A DNA stretch of 64,000 nt from Gracilaria domingensis (taxonomy: Eukaryota; Rhodophyta; Florideophyceae; Gracilariales; Gracilariaceae). Below the pieces are notes generated by a model. That model was not told the origin of the DNA and did not search any database. It saw only the letters and a program-made list of their open reading frames with translations. Of this stretch, positions 1 through 9,735 are shown piece after piece. The stretch covers positions 124,001 through 188,000 of the forward strand of contig VCMS01000013.1 in the NCBI GenBank assembly GCA_022539475.1, written 5' to 3'. Position 1 is the first letter of the stretch, and each line of letters starts with the position of its first letter. The position numbers and the translations under genes are program-made.

Positions 1-1796
1 GAAAGTGTTCGAAGTTCGGCCATTGGGCCAAAGATCACAATTTGGATGGTACTTTGAAGCCAAATGTTCCTTGCCTTGATGCTCCTAAAGGTAGCGATGA
101 CAACAAGAAAACACTTGTGTTCAACATGGCGCAGCTTGTTTCCTCTCCTAATAGCGAACTTGGTACTGACATTGGTGATACTTTGCCCGAACCGATTGAA
201 GTGTTTCATGGACAGGCTGTACTGGACAATGTCGTCGAAGTTATTGATCTTACCTCCCCTGCTCACTGTGGACCGTTACTTGATGATGGCGCTCCGTACT
301 CTGGCATAGGTGCTCATGAACTCCAATTGATTGCGCATCTTGTTTGCCTCGAGCCTCGCACTGCTCTTGATCCTCTACCCGCCAAGATTCAAGACCGACC
401 CAATTGGCAATATGGTACGGGCGCACATGCTAGTGAAGCTCGTCCAATCATAGGTTCCGTTTTGCTACAAGTACTTGCTAGCTCAGGCATCGTCATCAAG
501 ATCAGACACCTCGTTATTGAAGGTTCATCTCAGTGGGTGGTTGGGAAAAATGTCACGAGACACTGCAACATTCTACACGCTGGACGAAACGTACTACAAG
601 TTCCCGACGACAAGAATTGTAACTTAATGCATGAAGTTCCTCTCGTGGACCGAGACATGCACACTTTTATTCCCTACTCACTCTTTGTTGTCAATCCCGG
701 CCTCCTCACGTTGACAAATTTCTCGCGTTTCTTCTGTGCAACTGCAACTATCTCCTCTGAGCGTTCTTCTCAGTCGTCGGACCGATCGTGGCCAGAAGTG
801 AAACGTATAGTGGATAAAGTCCATCACCATGTATGTGGCCACTCCAACTACACTGACATCAAGATTCTCTTGGAAAGAAACAACCTATGGAGTGATGGCG
901 TTTCCAAATACCTCTCCACGGTTCTTCAGAACTGCACCAATTGCGACACAACAGCTCGTCCCCAGCCCCCTCGAAAAGTATCCCTCAGTTCCCTCTCACG
1001 TGCTTTCAATGAGCTTGTGTGTGTCGATCACTTATTTCTGGATGAGTATTGCGTGTTCCACTGCATGGACTCCGGTACTAGATTTTCGGCTGGCTCTGTT
1101 GTGCCTAGCACCTCTATGGACAATGCAGTAATCGCTTTCGAATCTCTCTGGATCTCGCAATTCTGGATCCCCGATTCTGTTCTCTTTGACTACGCGTTCA
1201 ATAACGCAATCTTTCGCGGTTACCTCGAGAAATATGATGTGGCTCTCGTGCCAGTTCCCCCACGAAGACACAACAAGAATGTCTTAGAGTCCAAACACAA
1301 GATCATACGTGATATTTTCTTGCGCCTCCAGTCCGCCGCGTCTTCCTCTGCCTCCGAACCCTCCCTTGTTCCCTTGCTAATCCAGCAATCACTTCGCATC
1401 TCCAATGATCTTTACGGTAATGATGTTATGTCTGCTCACGAATTGGCGAAAGGATACACCCGTCCTGTTCACAACAACATCCCGATTGCGGTTCCCGATA
1501 CTATCCTTGAAGCCCACAAAGAGTTGGCTGCCAAACGCAAACTCACACTGATCTTGCGTTCAAAAGCGACCGTGGATTTGCCAGTGGACGTTGGCGACAT
1601 GGTACAGGTCTTCATCAAACAGCAAAACGACAAAAGAGGGAAGTGGACATCTGCTAAACCTATTTTGTCACTTGATCGCAAGACCAACACTGTGACTGTG
1701 CCTGGCGCTGGTGGTAGAACCATTCTGCCGCTGTGGAAGATGTTCGTCTGGCACCAACGTCAAATGATCTTGCTACTGCTGTGCAAATTGCTATAG
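1..1796 (+). CDS. Copia ORF1 (Gag-protease-integrase), copy A, 5'-truncated by the window edge
   Basis: This is the C-terminal two thirds of the polyprotein described fully for copy B at 4481-7051. The frame is open from the first complete codon at base 3. It starts inside the zinc knuckle and keeps the protease motif DDGA, the HHCC integrase zinc-binding module and the D, D, E catalytic residues. No frame break is present in the visible part. The stop at 1794-1796 lies beyond the start of the ORF2 frame, so the two overlap. Confidence 0.85.
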   Translation, partial: KCSKFGHWAKDHNLDGTLKPNVPCLDAPKGSDDNKKTLVFNMAQLVSSPNSELGTDIGDTLPEPIEVFHGQAVLDNVVEVIDLTSPAHCGPLLDDGAPYSGIGAHELQLIAHLVCLEPRTALDPLPAKIQDRPNWQYGTGAHASEARPIIGSVLLQVLASSGIVIKIRHLVIEGSSQWVVGKNVTRHCNILHAGRNVLQVPDDKNCNLMHEVPLVDRDMHTFIPYSLFVVNPGLLTLTNFSRFFCATATISSERSSQSSDRSWPEVKRIVDKVHHHVCGHSNYTDIKILLERNNLWSDGVSKYLSTVLQNCTNCDTTARPQPPRKVSLSSLSRAFNELVCVDHLFLDEYCVFHCMDSGTRFSAGSVVPSTSMDNAVIAFESLWISQFWIPDSVLFDYAFNNAIFRGYLEKYDVALVPVPPRRHNKNVLESKHKIIRDIFLRLQSAASSSASEPSLVPLLIQQSLRISNDLYGNDVMSAHELAKGYTRPVHNNIPIAVPDTILEAHKELAAKRKLTLILRSKATVDLPVDVGDMVQVFIKQQNDKRGKWTSAKPILSLDRKTNTVTVPGAGGRTILPLWKMFVWHQRQMILLLLCKLL

Positions 1797-3985
1797 ACGA
1801 TCTTGATACTTCTGTTCGAGAAGCCATCGATAACTCTACTCAACCGAGTGACATTGAGGATCAAGATACTCGCCATCCTCTACCGGATCACGACCACCAA
1901 GATGATGAGGTTGATGACGTAAATCCAATCTCCTCCGTTCAGGTTGGAATAGACGCTTCTGTCGCACCGTCAACCGCAGACCCACCCCACTCTGCTCCGA
2001 GCTCCAGTTCTTCTCCCTCCCACAATACTTCCATGCCCTCCCTCCCCGAAGTTGGACAATGCATTGAAGTGTATTGGCCAAAGGATAACGTCTACTACCC
2101 TGGTACGGTGACACGATACACCCAGCGGACAGGCAAGCACACAATTCGTTACGATGATGGTGGAAAAGAAGTTTTGCGTCTGAGTGATGAACAATGGAGA
2201 CCTGCAGACGACAACACAGCTACTTCCAACACCACGCCTGAGTCGTCCATCCCTGCTGTTCAAAGTGAGGACCATTTGCAAGTTATCGCAGCACCCTCCG
2301 CCAATCATTCGCTGAACACCAACGAAGTTCTGCTCACGTCAGGTTTAGAACTCCAAAGCACCGAGAGCGAGTGTTTGTTGTCTTCATACAACATACTTGG
2401 CAGCAAGGAGTTCATGCTGCATGAGACTCATGGCCTGCCATCTTTCGTTACCCAGAACGCGTATGCAAAAGAGGAATCTGCCTTTAAGCAGACTGTACGC
2501 GAGGTACCTGTTCATGAGGTCCCTGAAGACGCAAATATCATCACCAGCCACGTGTTCTATCGTATTAAGAAGTGCGACGACAACACACTGCTCCTAAAGG
2601 CTCGAAGTGCTCCTCATGGTAACAAAGACCGAGAGAGAACCATGTTGAAGACCGACTCCGCTACCTGCCCCCCAACCGGAATTAGATTGCTACTCTCCAT
2701 TGCGACGATCAACAAGTGGCCCGTGGCGAAGATTGACTTTCAGAGCGCATTCCTCCAAACCGGTGAAGCAACACGTGACGTGTACGTTGTTCCTCCACGA
2801 GAATGCTCCTCCCGACGCCGCGTGTATTGGCTCCTGCTGGCGGCTGCATACGGACTCGTTAATGCTGGTGCAAAGTGGCAGATGCTTAGCGACTCTCTGA
2901 TGCTTTCGCTTGGGTTCTATCAGCTCAGCTACATACCGCAACTTTTCTACCGCTTGGATCAAGAAGGTACTCTTTCCATGGTTGCCGTGAAGGTAGTGGA
3001 TGATCTTTTATTCACTGGTGGCCGATCCGCTCTCGAGTCAGTTATTCAAGATGTAGCCAAGTCTTACAAGCTTGGAACTATTGTTTACGGACCCGGTACA
3101 CTCCAGTTCTATGGTCTTACAATTCATCAGTCCGAAGAGTTTCAGATTGCGCTTGATGGAGACGAGAAAATGGCACAATATGAAGCTTATCCTCTAGACC
3201 GTAACCGTCGCAGACAAACAGATGAACCCTTGAACGCGATGGAACTGTCCTCTTTTCGTTCTTTGAACAGCGCTCTGAGTTGGCTGGGTATTGCAGTATC
3301 CCCCTTTTGTTCCGTGGCTGCCAGTTTGTTGCAGCAGAAGGGACCAGACGTTAAGGTGAAGGATCTTGTGCTTCAGATCAACACGCTGCGAAACCTGAAG
3401 AAACGAAGAACACGCATAACCTTTCCACGTCCCGATGCAGGAGAATACGAAGTATCTGTTCTGGTGTTTGCCGACGCGAGCCGAACGTGTGACTACGGAC
3501 AACTGGGTTACGTTGCTGGTGTCTTGTTTGGTGAGTTTGAGAAGGATGCCGTCTTTCACCCCTTGTCGTGGAGTTCTCATAAGTCCCGTCGACCGGTCAA
3601 GTCTATTGGTTCGGCTGAGATTCTAGCTGCAGGCGAGGCAATCGATGAAGGGAAGCTACTTGCGAGAGGACTCGCAAAGATTTTAGGAATCGATGTGTCC
3701 CTCATCATTGTTGTTGACTCAAAAGATCTTTATGATACCTTATCGACTTGTCGCACTGCAACTGACCGCGCAATCAGAGCTGATGTTAGCGTCATCCGTT
3801 TCGAATTTGAAACCCATAACGTTAACCGTTTCATGTGGATTCCAGGCAAATGTAATCTCGCTGACCCACTCACGAAGCTAGAGAGCCGTCTAAGTCTGGC
3901 ACTGGCACTGTTACTCTTCACGGGTACTCTGCCGTTTTCCCCTGAAGATTCAGCGACTCGCTTTTCGAACTGTTCTACTGGATAA
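1733..3985 (+). CDS. Copia ORF2 (Tudor-like domain, reverse transcriptase, RNase H), copy A
   Basis: This frame is open from 1718, and the first possible start codon is GTG at 1733, so it is probably not initiated on its own. The domain order matches copy B. Copy A alone has Thr at residue 26 and Lys at residue 541 where the other three copies have Ile and Arg. The polymerase motif is VVDD followed by Leu. No internal stop or frameshift is present. Confidence 0.85.
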   Translation: MEDVRLAPTSNDLATAVQIAIDDLDTSVREAIDNSTQPSDIEDQDTRHPLPDHDHQDDEVDDVNPISSVQVGIDASVAPSTADPPHSAPSSSSSPSHNTSMPSLPEVGQCIEVYWPKDNVYYPGTVTRYTQRTGKHTIRYDDGGKEVLRLSDEQWRPADDNTATSNTTPESSIPAVQSEDHLQVIAAPSANHSLNTNEVLLTSGLELQSTESECLLSSYNILGSKEFMLHETHGLPSFVTQNAYAKEESAFKQTVREVPVHEVPEDANIITSHVFYRIKKCDDNTLLLKARSAPHGNKDRERTMLKTDSATCPPTGIRLLLSIATINKWPVAKIDFQSAFLQTGEATRDVYVVPPRECSSRRRVYWLLLAAAYGLVNAGAKWQMLSDSLMLSLGFYQLSYIPQLFYRLDQEGTLSMVAVKVVDDLLFTGGRSALESVIQDVAKSYKLGTIVYGPGTLQFYGLTIHQSEEFQIALDGDEKMAQYEAYPLDRNRRRQTDEPLNAMELSSFRSLNSALSWLGIAVSPFCSVAASLLQQKGPDVKVKDLVLQINTLRNLKKRRTRITFPRPDAGEYEVSVLVFADASRTCDYGQLGYVAGVLFGEFEKDAVFHPLSWSSHKSRRPVKSIGSAEILAAGEAIDEGKLLARGLAKILGIDVSLIIVVDSKDLYDTLSTCRTATDRAIRADVSVIRFEFETHNVNRFMWIPGKCNLADPLTKLESRLSLALALLLFTGTLPFSPEDSATRFSNCSTG

Positions 3986-4156
3986 TCTTTCTTGTTTGTT
4001 TTTGTTGTTTGATTTCTGTTCATTGTTTTGTACTTGCCCATTTTGTCCTCCTGCCTCATACGTTTCAACATTCTCTCTTCATTTCTCTCATGTTTGTGGT
4101 TTACTCAGGTGTCCGTCGTTTACTGCTCGACTACTTGGGATTGCGTTGTCTCTTCC

Positions 4157-4169
4157 GAAGAGGAAGTAG
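4157..4169 (+). promoter_or_regulatory. Candidate polypurine tract (plus-strand primer)
   Basis: This purine-rich run (GAAGAGGAAGTAG) lies about 170 bp after the ORF2 stop and immediately before the inferred LTR start. It recurs unchanged before the other three LTRs, at about 9412, 14666 and 19919. The choice is an inference. A second purine-rich stretch near 4364 would leave an LTR of only about 100 bp without the TATA-like box. Confidence 0.45.
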
Positions 4170-4477
4170 TATGAAATCTGTTTGCTGTTATCGACTACTT
4201 GGCGATATGCCCAAGTATCCCGCGCTCTTTCATGCATCGATCGTTCCCGCCCACTGCTTTGTCCAAAGGTCGTTAGCTTGTTCTACTGTCTTGCGCTTTT
4301 GCTGTTCTGGCTTCTGGATAGGCAGCATAAAAAGGGACTCTTCCGAGTGGACCCTTGAACTGAAATAGAGGGAACAGAACAAGTTCTACTGTTCAACTTT
4401 TGTGTTGTAAACGTTACTACTGTTCTCTGTGACTGCTCCGTCTTCTCTCGTTCCCCTCTGTTACCAAGCTTCTTATA
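4170..4477 (+). repeat. LTR 1 of the copia array (308 bp), shared by copies A and B
   Basis: The 3' end is firm because it is the last base before the primer-binding site and the last base of identity at the array's right edge. The 5' end is inferred from the purine tract and from short inverted termini, TAT at the start and ATA at the end, instead of the usual TG/CA. A TATA-like CATAAAAA at 4326-4333 sits inside, as expected for U3. The length is close to the 276 bp LTR of Drosophila copia. Confidence 0.6.
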
Positions 4478-4490
4478 GTTATGGGCCCAG
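4478..4490 (+). promoter_or_regulatory. Primer-binding site for a 5' half of initiator tRNA-Met
   Basis: GTTATGGGCCCAG begins directly after the LTR. It is the exact complement of the anticodon-region stretch CUGGGCCCAUAAC of eukaryotic initiator tRNA-Met. Drosophila copia primes from the cleaved 5' half of this tRNA with the same sequence. The site repeats at 9733-9745 and 14987-14999. The ATG at its fourth base is also the first codon of ORF1. Confidence 0.8.
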
Positions 4491-7051
4491 AAGGATCTTC
4501 TGACAAACCCACTCGCCCTCGTTTTTCCTGGGATACTCGCAATGTTCCGTGGACTGATGGCAAAGGAAATCAAGAAGCCTATGCCACCGCTGTCAAACAA
4601 TGGAAACTGTTTCATGATCGACTTCCGGAAACCAATAGCAACAAGATACCGAAGGAATTGCAGGGCATAATGTTACAGTCTCAGCTCTACGGCCGTGCAC
4701 GCGATCTGTGTAAGGCAATTGATACCGACACCATACAGTCTGAAGAAGGTGTCAACGCCATTGTGAATTCCATTTACAAACGAGACCCACTCGCCGTTCT
4801 CTCGGATGTGTATCATGACTTCATGGTACTGCTGACGACCAAGCGTGGAAATAACGAATCGTTCAAAAATTTTGAATCCCGATTCCTCGCCCAGTCTTCT
4901 AAGTTACACGCTCATGGCAATGAAGCCAAACTTTCTGAATCGTTTTTGGCATTCACACTCTTGGCAAACTCAAATGTCGACGCTACGCAACGTATCTCCG
5001 TTCTTGCCAACTCTGCTCCAAGAGACACAGACTTTCGCGCAACTGCTTCAACCGATGATTTCCTCAAAGCTGTATCATACGGTTCTATTGCAGCCGTTCT
5101 TCGTCAGTGTGAAAAGTCTTCGGCTTCGGTGCCACAGCCAACGTTTTCTGCTCATACGGCTTCTAGCTCCCGTTCTCTTACCGTTACAAAAAGTAAGAAC
5201 AAGTCCCAGCTGACGCCGGAGCAACTTGCAGATCTGAAATCTCGCTCGAAGTGCAGAAAGTGTTCGAAGTTCGGCCATTGGGCCAAAGATCACAATTTGG
5301 ATGGTACTTTGAAGCCAAATGTTCCTTGCCTTGATGCTCCTAAAGGTAGCGATGACAACAAGAAAACACTTGTGTTCAACATGGCGCAGCTTGTTTCCTC
5401 TCCTAATAGCGAACTTGGTACTGACATTGGTGATACTTTGCCCGAACCGATTGAAGTGTTTCATGGACAGGCTGTACTGGACAATGTCGTCGAAGTTATT
5501 GATCTTACCTCCCCTGCTCACTGTGGACCGTTACTTGATGATGGCGCTCCGTACTCTGGCATAGGTGCTCATGAACTCCAATTGATTGCGCATCTTGTTT
5601 GCCTCGAGCCTCGCACTGCTCTTGATCCTCTACCCGCCAAGATTCAAGACCGACCCAATTGGCAATATGGTACGGGCGCACATGCTAGTGAAGCTCGTCC
5701 AATCATAGGTTCCGTTTTGCTACAAGTACTTGCTAGCTCAGGCATCGTCATCAAGATCAGACACCTCGTTATTGAAGGTTCATCTCAGTGGGTGGTTGGG
5801 AAAAATGTCACGAGACACTGCAACATTCTACACGCTGGACGAAACGTACTACAAGTTCCCGACGACAAGAATTGTAACTTAATGCATGAAGTTCCTCTCG
5901 TGGACCGAGACATGCACACTTTTATTCCCTACTCACTCTTTGTTGTCAATCCCGGCCTCCTCACGTTGACAAATTTCTCGCGTTTCTTCTGTGCAACTGC
6001 AACTATCTCCTCTGAGCGTTCTTCTCAGTCGTCGGACCGATCGTGGCCAGAAGTGAAACGTATAGTGGATAAAGTCCATCACCATGTATGTGGCCACTCC
6101 AACTACACTGACATCAAGATTCTCTTGGAAAGAAACAACCTATGGAGTGATGGCGTTTCCAAATACCTCTCCACGGTTCTTCAGAACTGCACCAATTGCG
6201 ACACAACAGCTCGTCCCCAGCCCCCTCGAAAAGTATCCCTCAGTTCCCTCTCACGTGCTTTCAATGAGCTTGTGTGTGTCGATCACTTATTTCTGGATGA
6301 GTATTGCGTGTTCCACTGCATGGACTCCGGTACTAGATTTTCGGCTGGCTCTGTTGTGCCTAGCACCTCTATGGACAATGCAGTAATCGCTTTCGAATCT
6401 CTCTGGATCTCGCAATTCTGGATCCCCGATTCTGTTCTCTTTGACTACGCGTTCAATAACGCAATCTTTCGCGGTTACCTCGAGAAATATGATGTGGCTC
6501 TCGTGCCAGTTCCCCCACGAAGACACAACAAGAATGTCTTAGAGTCCAAACACAAGATCATACGTGATATTTTCTTGCGCCTCCAGTCCGCCGCGTCTTC
6601 CTCTGCCTCCGAACCCTCCCTTGTTCCCTTGCTAATCCAGCAATCACTTCGCATCTCCAATGATCTTTACGGTAATGATGTTATGTCTGCTCACGAATTG
6701 GCGAAAGGATACACCCGTCCTGTTCACAACAACATCCCGATTGCGGTTCCCGATACTATCCTTGAAGCCCACAAAGAGTTGGCTGCCAAACGCAAACTCA
6801 CACTGATCTTGCGTTCAAAAGCGACCGTGGATTTGCCAGTGGACGTTGGCGACATGGTACAGGTCTTCATCAAACAGCAAAACGACAAAAGAGGGAAGTG
6901 GACATCTGCTAAACCTATTTTGTCACTTGATCGCAAGACCAACACTGTGACTGTGCCTGGCGCTGGTGGTAGAACCATTCTGCCGCTGTGGAAGATGTTC
7001 GTCTGGCACCAACGTCAAATGATCTTGCTACTGCTGTGCAAATTGCTATAG
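4481..7051 (+). CDS. Copia ORF1: Gag, protease and integrase polyprotein, copy B (intact)
   Basis: This 856-residue product is the structural and integration half of the retrotransposon. Residues 1-250 are Gag-like. A zinc knuckle at 258-271 has C258, C261, H266 and then H271 in place of the usual final Cys. The aspartic protease motif DDGA is at 353-356. The integrase zinc-binding module is H535, H539, C570, C573, followed by the catalytic core with D601, D655 and E688 as best candidates. The start ATG lies inside the primer-binding site, three bases after the LTR. ORF1 ends in a Leu-rich tail that does not look conserved, and ORF2 overlaps it in the -1 frame. All recognisable domains are present, so this is the most complete ORF1 in the window. 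Confidence 0.9.
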   Translation: MGPEGSSDKPTRPRFSWDTRNVPWTDGKGNQEAYATAVKQWKLFHDRLPETNSNKIPKELQGIMLQSQLYGRARDLCKAIDTDTIQSEEGVNAIVNSIYKRDPLAVLSDVYHDFMVLLTTKRGNNESFKNFESRFLAQSSKLHAHGNEAKLSESFLAFTLLANSNVDATQRISVLANSAPRDTDFRATASTDDFLKAVSYGSIAAVLRQCEKSSASVPQPTFSAHTASSSRSLTVTKSKNKSQLTPEQLADLKSRSKCRKCSKFGHWAKDHNLDGTLKPNVPCLDAPKGSDDNKKTLVFNMAQLVSSPNSELGTDIGDTLPEPIEVFHGQAVLDNVVEVIDLTSPAHCGPLLDDGAPYSGIGAHELQLIAHLVCLEPRTALDPLPAKIQDRPNWQYGTGAHASEARPIIGSVLLQVLASSGIVIKIRHLVIEGSSQWVVGKNVTRHCNILHAGRNVLQVPDDKNCNLMHEVPLVDRDMHTFIPYSLFVVNPGLLTLTNFSRFFCATATISSERSSQSSDRSWPEVKRIVDKVHHHVCGHSNYTDIKILLERNNLWSDGVSKYLSTVLQNCTNCDTTARPQPPRKVSLSSLSRAFNELVCVDHLFLDEYCVFHCMDSGTRFSAGSVVPSTSMDNAVIAFESLWISQFWIPDSVLFDYAFNNAIFRGYLEKYDVALVPVPPRRHNKNVLESKHKIIRDIFLRLQSAASSSASEPSLVPLLIQQSLRISNDLYGNDVMSAHELAKGYTRPVHNNIPIAVPDTILEAHKELAAKRKLTLILRSKATVDLPVDVGDMVQVFIKQQNDKRGKWTSAKPILSLDRKTNTVTVPGAGGRTILPLWKMFVWHQRQMILLLLCKLL

Positions 7052-9240
7052 ACGATCTTGATATTTCTGTTCGAGAAGCCATCGATAACTCTACTCAACC
7101 GAGTGACATTGAGGATCAAGATACTCGCCATCCTCTACCGGATCACGACCACCAAGATGATGAGGTTGATGACGTAAATCCAATCTCCTCCGTTCAGGTT
7201 GGAATAGACGCTTCTGTCGCACCGTCAACCGCAGACCCACCCCACTCTGCTCCGAGCTCCAGTTCTTCTCCCTCCCACAATACTTCCATGCCCTCCCTCC
7301 CCGAAGTTGGACAATGCATTGAAGTGTATTGGCCAAAGGATAACGTCTACTACCCTGGTACGGTGACACGATACACCCAGCGGACAGGCAAGCACACAAT
7401 TCGTTACGATGATGGTGGAAAAGAAGTTTTGCGTCTGAGTGATGAACAATGGAGACCTGCAGACGACAACACAGCTACTTCCAACACCACGCCTGAGTCG
7501 TCCATCCCTGCTGTTCAAAGTGAGGACCATTTGCAAGTTATCGCAGCACCCTCCGCCAATCATTCGCTGAACACCAACGAAGTTCTGCTCACGTCAGGTT
7601 TAGAACTCCAAAGCACCGAGAGCGAGTGTTTGTTGTCTTCATACAACATACTTGGCAGCAAGGAGTTCATGCTGCATGAGACTCATGGCCTGCCATCTTT
7701 CGTTACCCAGAACGCGTATGCAAAAGAGGAATCTGCCTTTAAGCAGACTGTACGCGAGGTACCTGTTCATGAGGTCCCTGAAGACGCAAATATCATCACC
7801 AGCCACGTGTTCTATCGTATTAAGAAGTGCGACGACAACACACTGCTCCTAAAGGCTCGAAGTGCTCCTCATGGTAACAAAGACCGAGAGAGAACCATGT
7901 TGAAGACCGACTCCGCTACCTGCCCCCCAACCGGAATTAGATTGCTACTCTCCATTGCGACGATCAACAAGTGGCCCGTGGCGAAGATTGACTTTCAGAG
8001 CGCATTCCTCCAAACCGGTGAAGCAACACGTGACGTGTACGTTGTTCCTCCACGAGAATGCTCCTCCCGACGCCGCGTGTATTGGCTCCTGCTGGCGGCT
8101 GCATACGGACTCGTTAATGCTGGTGCAAAGTGGCAGATGCTTAGCGACTCTCTGATGCTTTCGCTTGGGTTCTATCAGCTCAGCTACATACCGCAACTTT
8201 TCTACCGCTTGGATCAAGAAGGTACTCTTTCCATGGTTGCCGTGAAGGTAGTGGATGATCTTTTATTCACTGGTGGCCGATCCGCTCTCGAGTCAGTTAT
8301 TCAAGATGTAGCCAAGTCTTACAAGCTTGGAACTATTGTTTACGGACCCGGTACACTCCAGTTCTATGGTCTTACAATTCATCAGTCCGAAGAGTTTCAG
8401 ATTGCGCTTGATGGAGACGAGAAAATGGCACAATATGAAGCTTATCCTCTAGACCGTAACCGTCGCAGACAAACAGATGAACCCTTGAACGCGATGGAAC
8501 TGTCCTCTTTTCGTTCTTTGAACAGCGCTCTGAGTTGGCTGGGTATTGCAGTATCCCCCTTTTGTTCCGTGGCTGCCAGTTTGTTGCAGCAGAAGGGACC
8601 AGACGTTAGGGTGAAGGATCTTGTGCTTCAGATCAACACGCTGCGAAACCTGAAGAAACGAAGAACACGCATAACCTTTCCACGTCCCGATGCAGGAGAA
8701 TACGAAGTATCTGTTCTGGTGTTTGCCGACGCGAGCCGAACGTGTGACTACGGACAACTGGGTTACGTTGCTGGTGTCTTGTTTGGTGAGTTTGAGAAGG
8801 ATGCCGTCTTTCACCCCTTGTCGTGGAGTTCTCATAAGTCCCGTCGACCGGTCAAGTCTATTGGTTCGGCTGAGATTCTAGCTGCAGGCGAGGCAATCGA
8901 TGAAGGGAAGCTACTTGCGAGAGGACTCGCAAAGATTTTAGGAATCGATGTGTCCCTCATCATTGTTGTTGACTCAAAAGATCTTTATGATACCTTATCG
9001 ACTTGTCGCACTGCAACTGACCGCGCAATCAGAGCTGATGTTAGCGTCATCCGTTTCGAATTTGAAACCCATAACGTTAACCGTTTCATGTGGATTCCAG
9101 GCAAATGTAATCTCGCTGACCCACTCACGAAGCTAGAGAGCCGTCTAAGTCTGGCACTGGCACTGTTACTCTTCACGGGTACTCTGCCGTTTTCCCCTGA
9201 AGATTCAGCGACTCGCTTTTCGAACTGTTCTACTGGATAA
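6988..9240 (+). CDS. Copia ORF2: Tudor-like domain, reverse transcriptase and RNase H, copy B
   Basis: The frame is open from 6973, after a TAG at 6970-6972, and its first start-like codon is GTG at 6988, so fusion to ORF1 by recoding is more likely than independent initiation. Counting from 6988, residues 30-105 are an acidic and Ser/Pro-rich linker. Residues 106-157 resemble a Tudor-type barrel (IEVYWPKDNVYYPGTV, then RYDDGG). Residues about 265-510 are a copia reverse transcriptase with FQSAFLQTGE and the catalytic VVDD at 421-424. RNase H follows with D581, E629 and D662 and ends with the typical ADPLTK. No stop or frameshift is present. Confidence 0.9.
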   Translation: MEDVRLAPTSNDLATAVQIAIDDLDISVREAIDNSTQPSDIEDQDTRHPLPDHDHQDDEVDDVNPISSVQVGIDASVAPSTADPPHSAPSSSSSPSHNTSMPSLPEVGQCIEVYWPKDNVYYPGTVTRYTQRTGKHTIRYDDGGKEVLRLSDEQWRPADDNTATSNTTPESSIPAVQSEDHLQVIAAPSANHSLNTNEVLLTSGLELQSTESECLLSSYNILGSKEFMLHETHGLPSFVTQNAYAKEESAFKQTVREVPVHEVPEDANIITSHVFYRIKKCDDNTLLLKARSAPHGNKDRERTMLKTDSATCPPTGIRLLLSIATINKWPVAKIDFQSAFLQTGEATRDVYVVPPRECSSRRRVYWLLLAAAYGLVNAGAKWQMLSDSLMLSLGFYQLSYIPQLFYRLDQEGTLSMVAVKVVDDLLFTGGRSALESVIQDVAKSYKLGTIVYGPGTLQFYGLTIHQSEEFQIALDGDEKMAQYEAYPLDRNRRRQTDEPLNAMELSSFRSLNSALSWLGIAVSPFCSVAASLLQQKGPDVRVKDLVLQINTLRNLKKRRTRITFPRPDAGEYEVSVLVFADASRTCDYGQLGYVAGVLFGEFEKDAVFHPLSWSSHKSRRPVKSIGSAEILAAGEAIDEGKLLARGLAKILGIDVSLIIVVDSKDLYDTLSTCRTATDRAIRADVSVIRFEFETHNVNRFMWIPGKCNLADPLTKLESRLSLALALLLFTGTLPFSPEDSATRFSNCSTG

Positions 9241-9424
9241 TCTTTCTTGTTTGTTTTTGTTGTTTGATTTCTGTTCATTGTTTTGTACTTGCCCATTTTG
9301 TCCTCCTACCTCATACGTTTCAACATTCTCTCTTCATTTCTCTCATGTTTGTGGTTTACTCAGGTGTCCGTCGTTTACTGCTCGACTACTTGGGATTGCG
9401 TTGTCTCTTCCGAAGAGGAAGTAG

Positions 9425-9732
9425 TATGAAATCTGTTTGCTGTTATCGACTACTTGGCGATATGCCCAAGTATCCCGCGCTCTTTCATGCATCGATCGTT
9501 CCCGCCCACTGCTTTGTCCAAAGGTCGTTAGCTTGTTCTACTGTCTTGCGCTTTTGCTGTTCTGGCTTCTGGATAGGCAGCATAAAAAGGGACTCTTCCG
9601 AGTGGACCCTTGAACTGAAATAGAGGGAACAGAACAAGTTCTACTGTTCAACTTTTGTGTTGTAAACGTTACTACTGTTCTCTGTGACTGCTCCGTCTTC
9701 TCTCGTTCCCCTCTGTTACCAAGCTTCTTATA
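9425..9732 (+). repeat. LTR 2 of the copia array, shared by copies B and C
   Basis: It is offset 5255 bp from LTR 1. No difference from LTR 1 was noticed by eye. It is followed directly by a primer-binding site at 9733-9745. Confidence 0.6.
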
Positions 9733-9735
9733 GTT

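Noticed and set aside
4364-4380. Alternative polypurine tract giving a ~100-bp LTR
   Set aside because: It would exclude the TATA-like box from the LTR.
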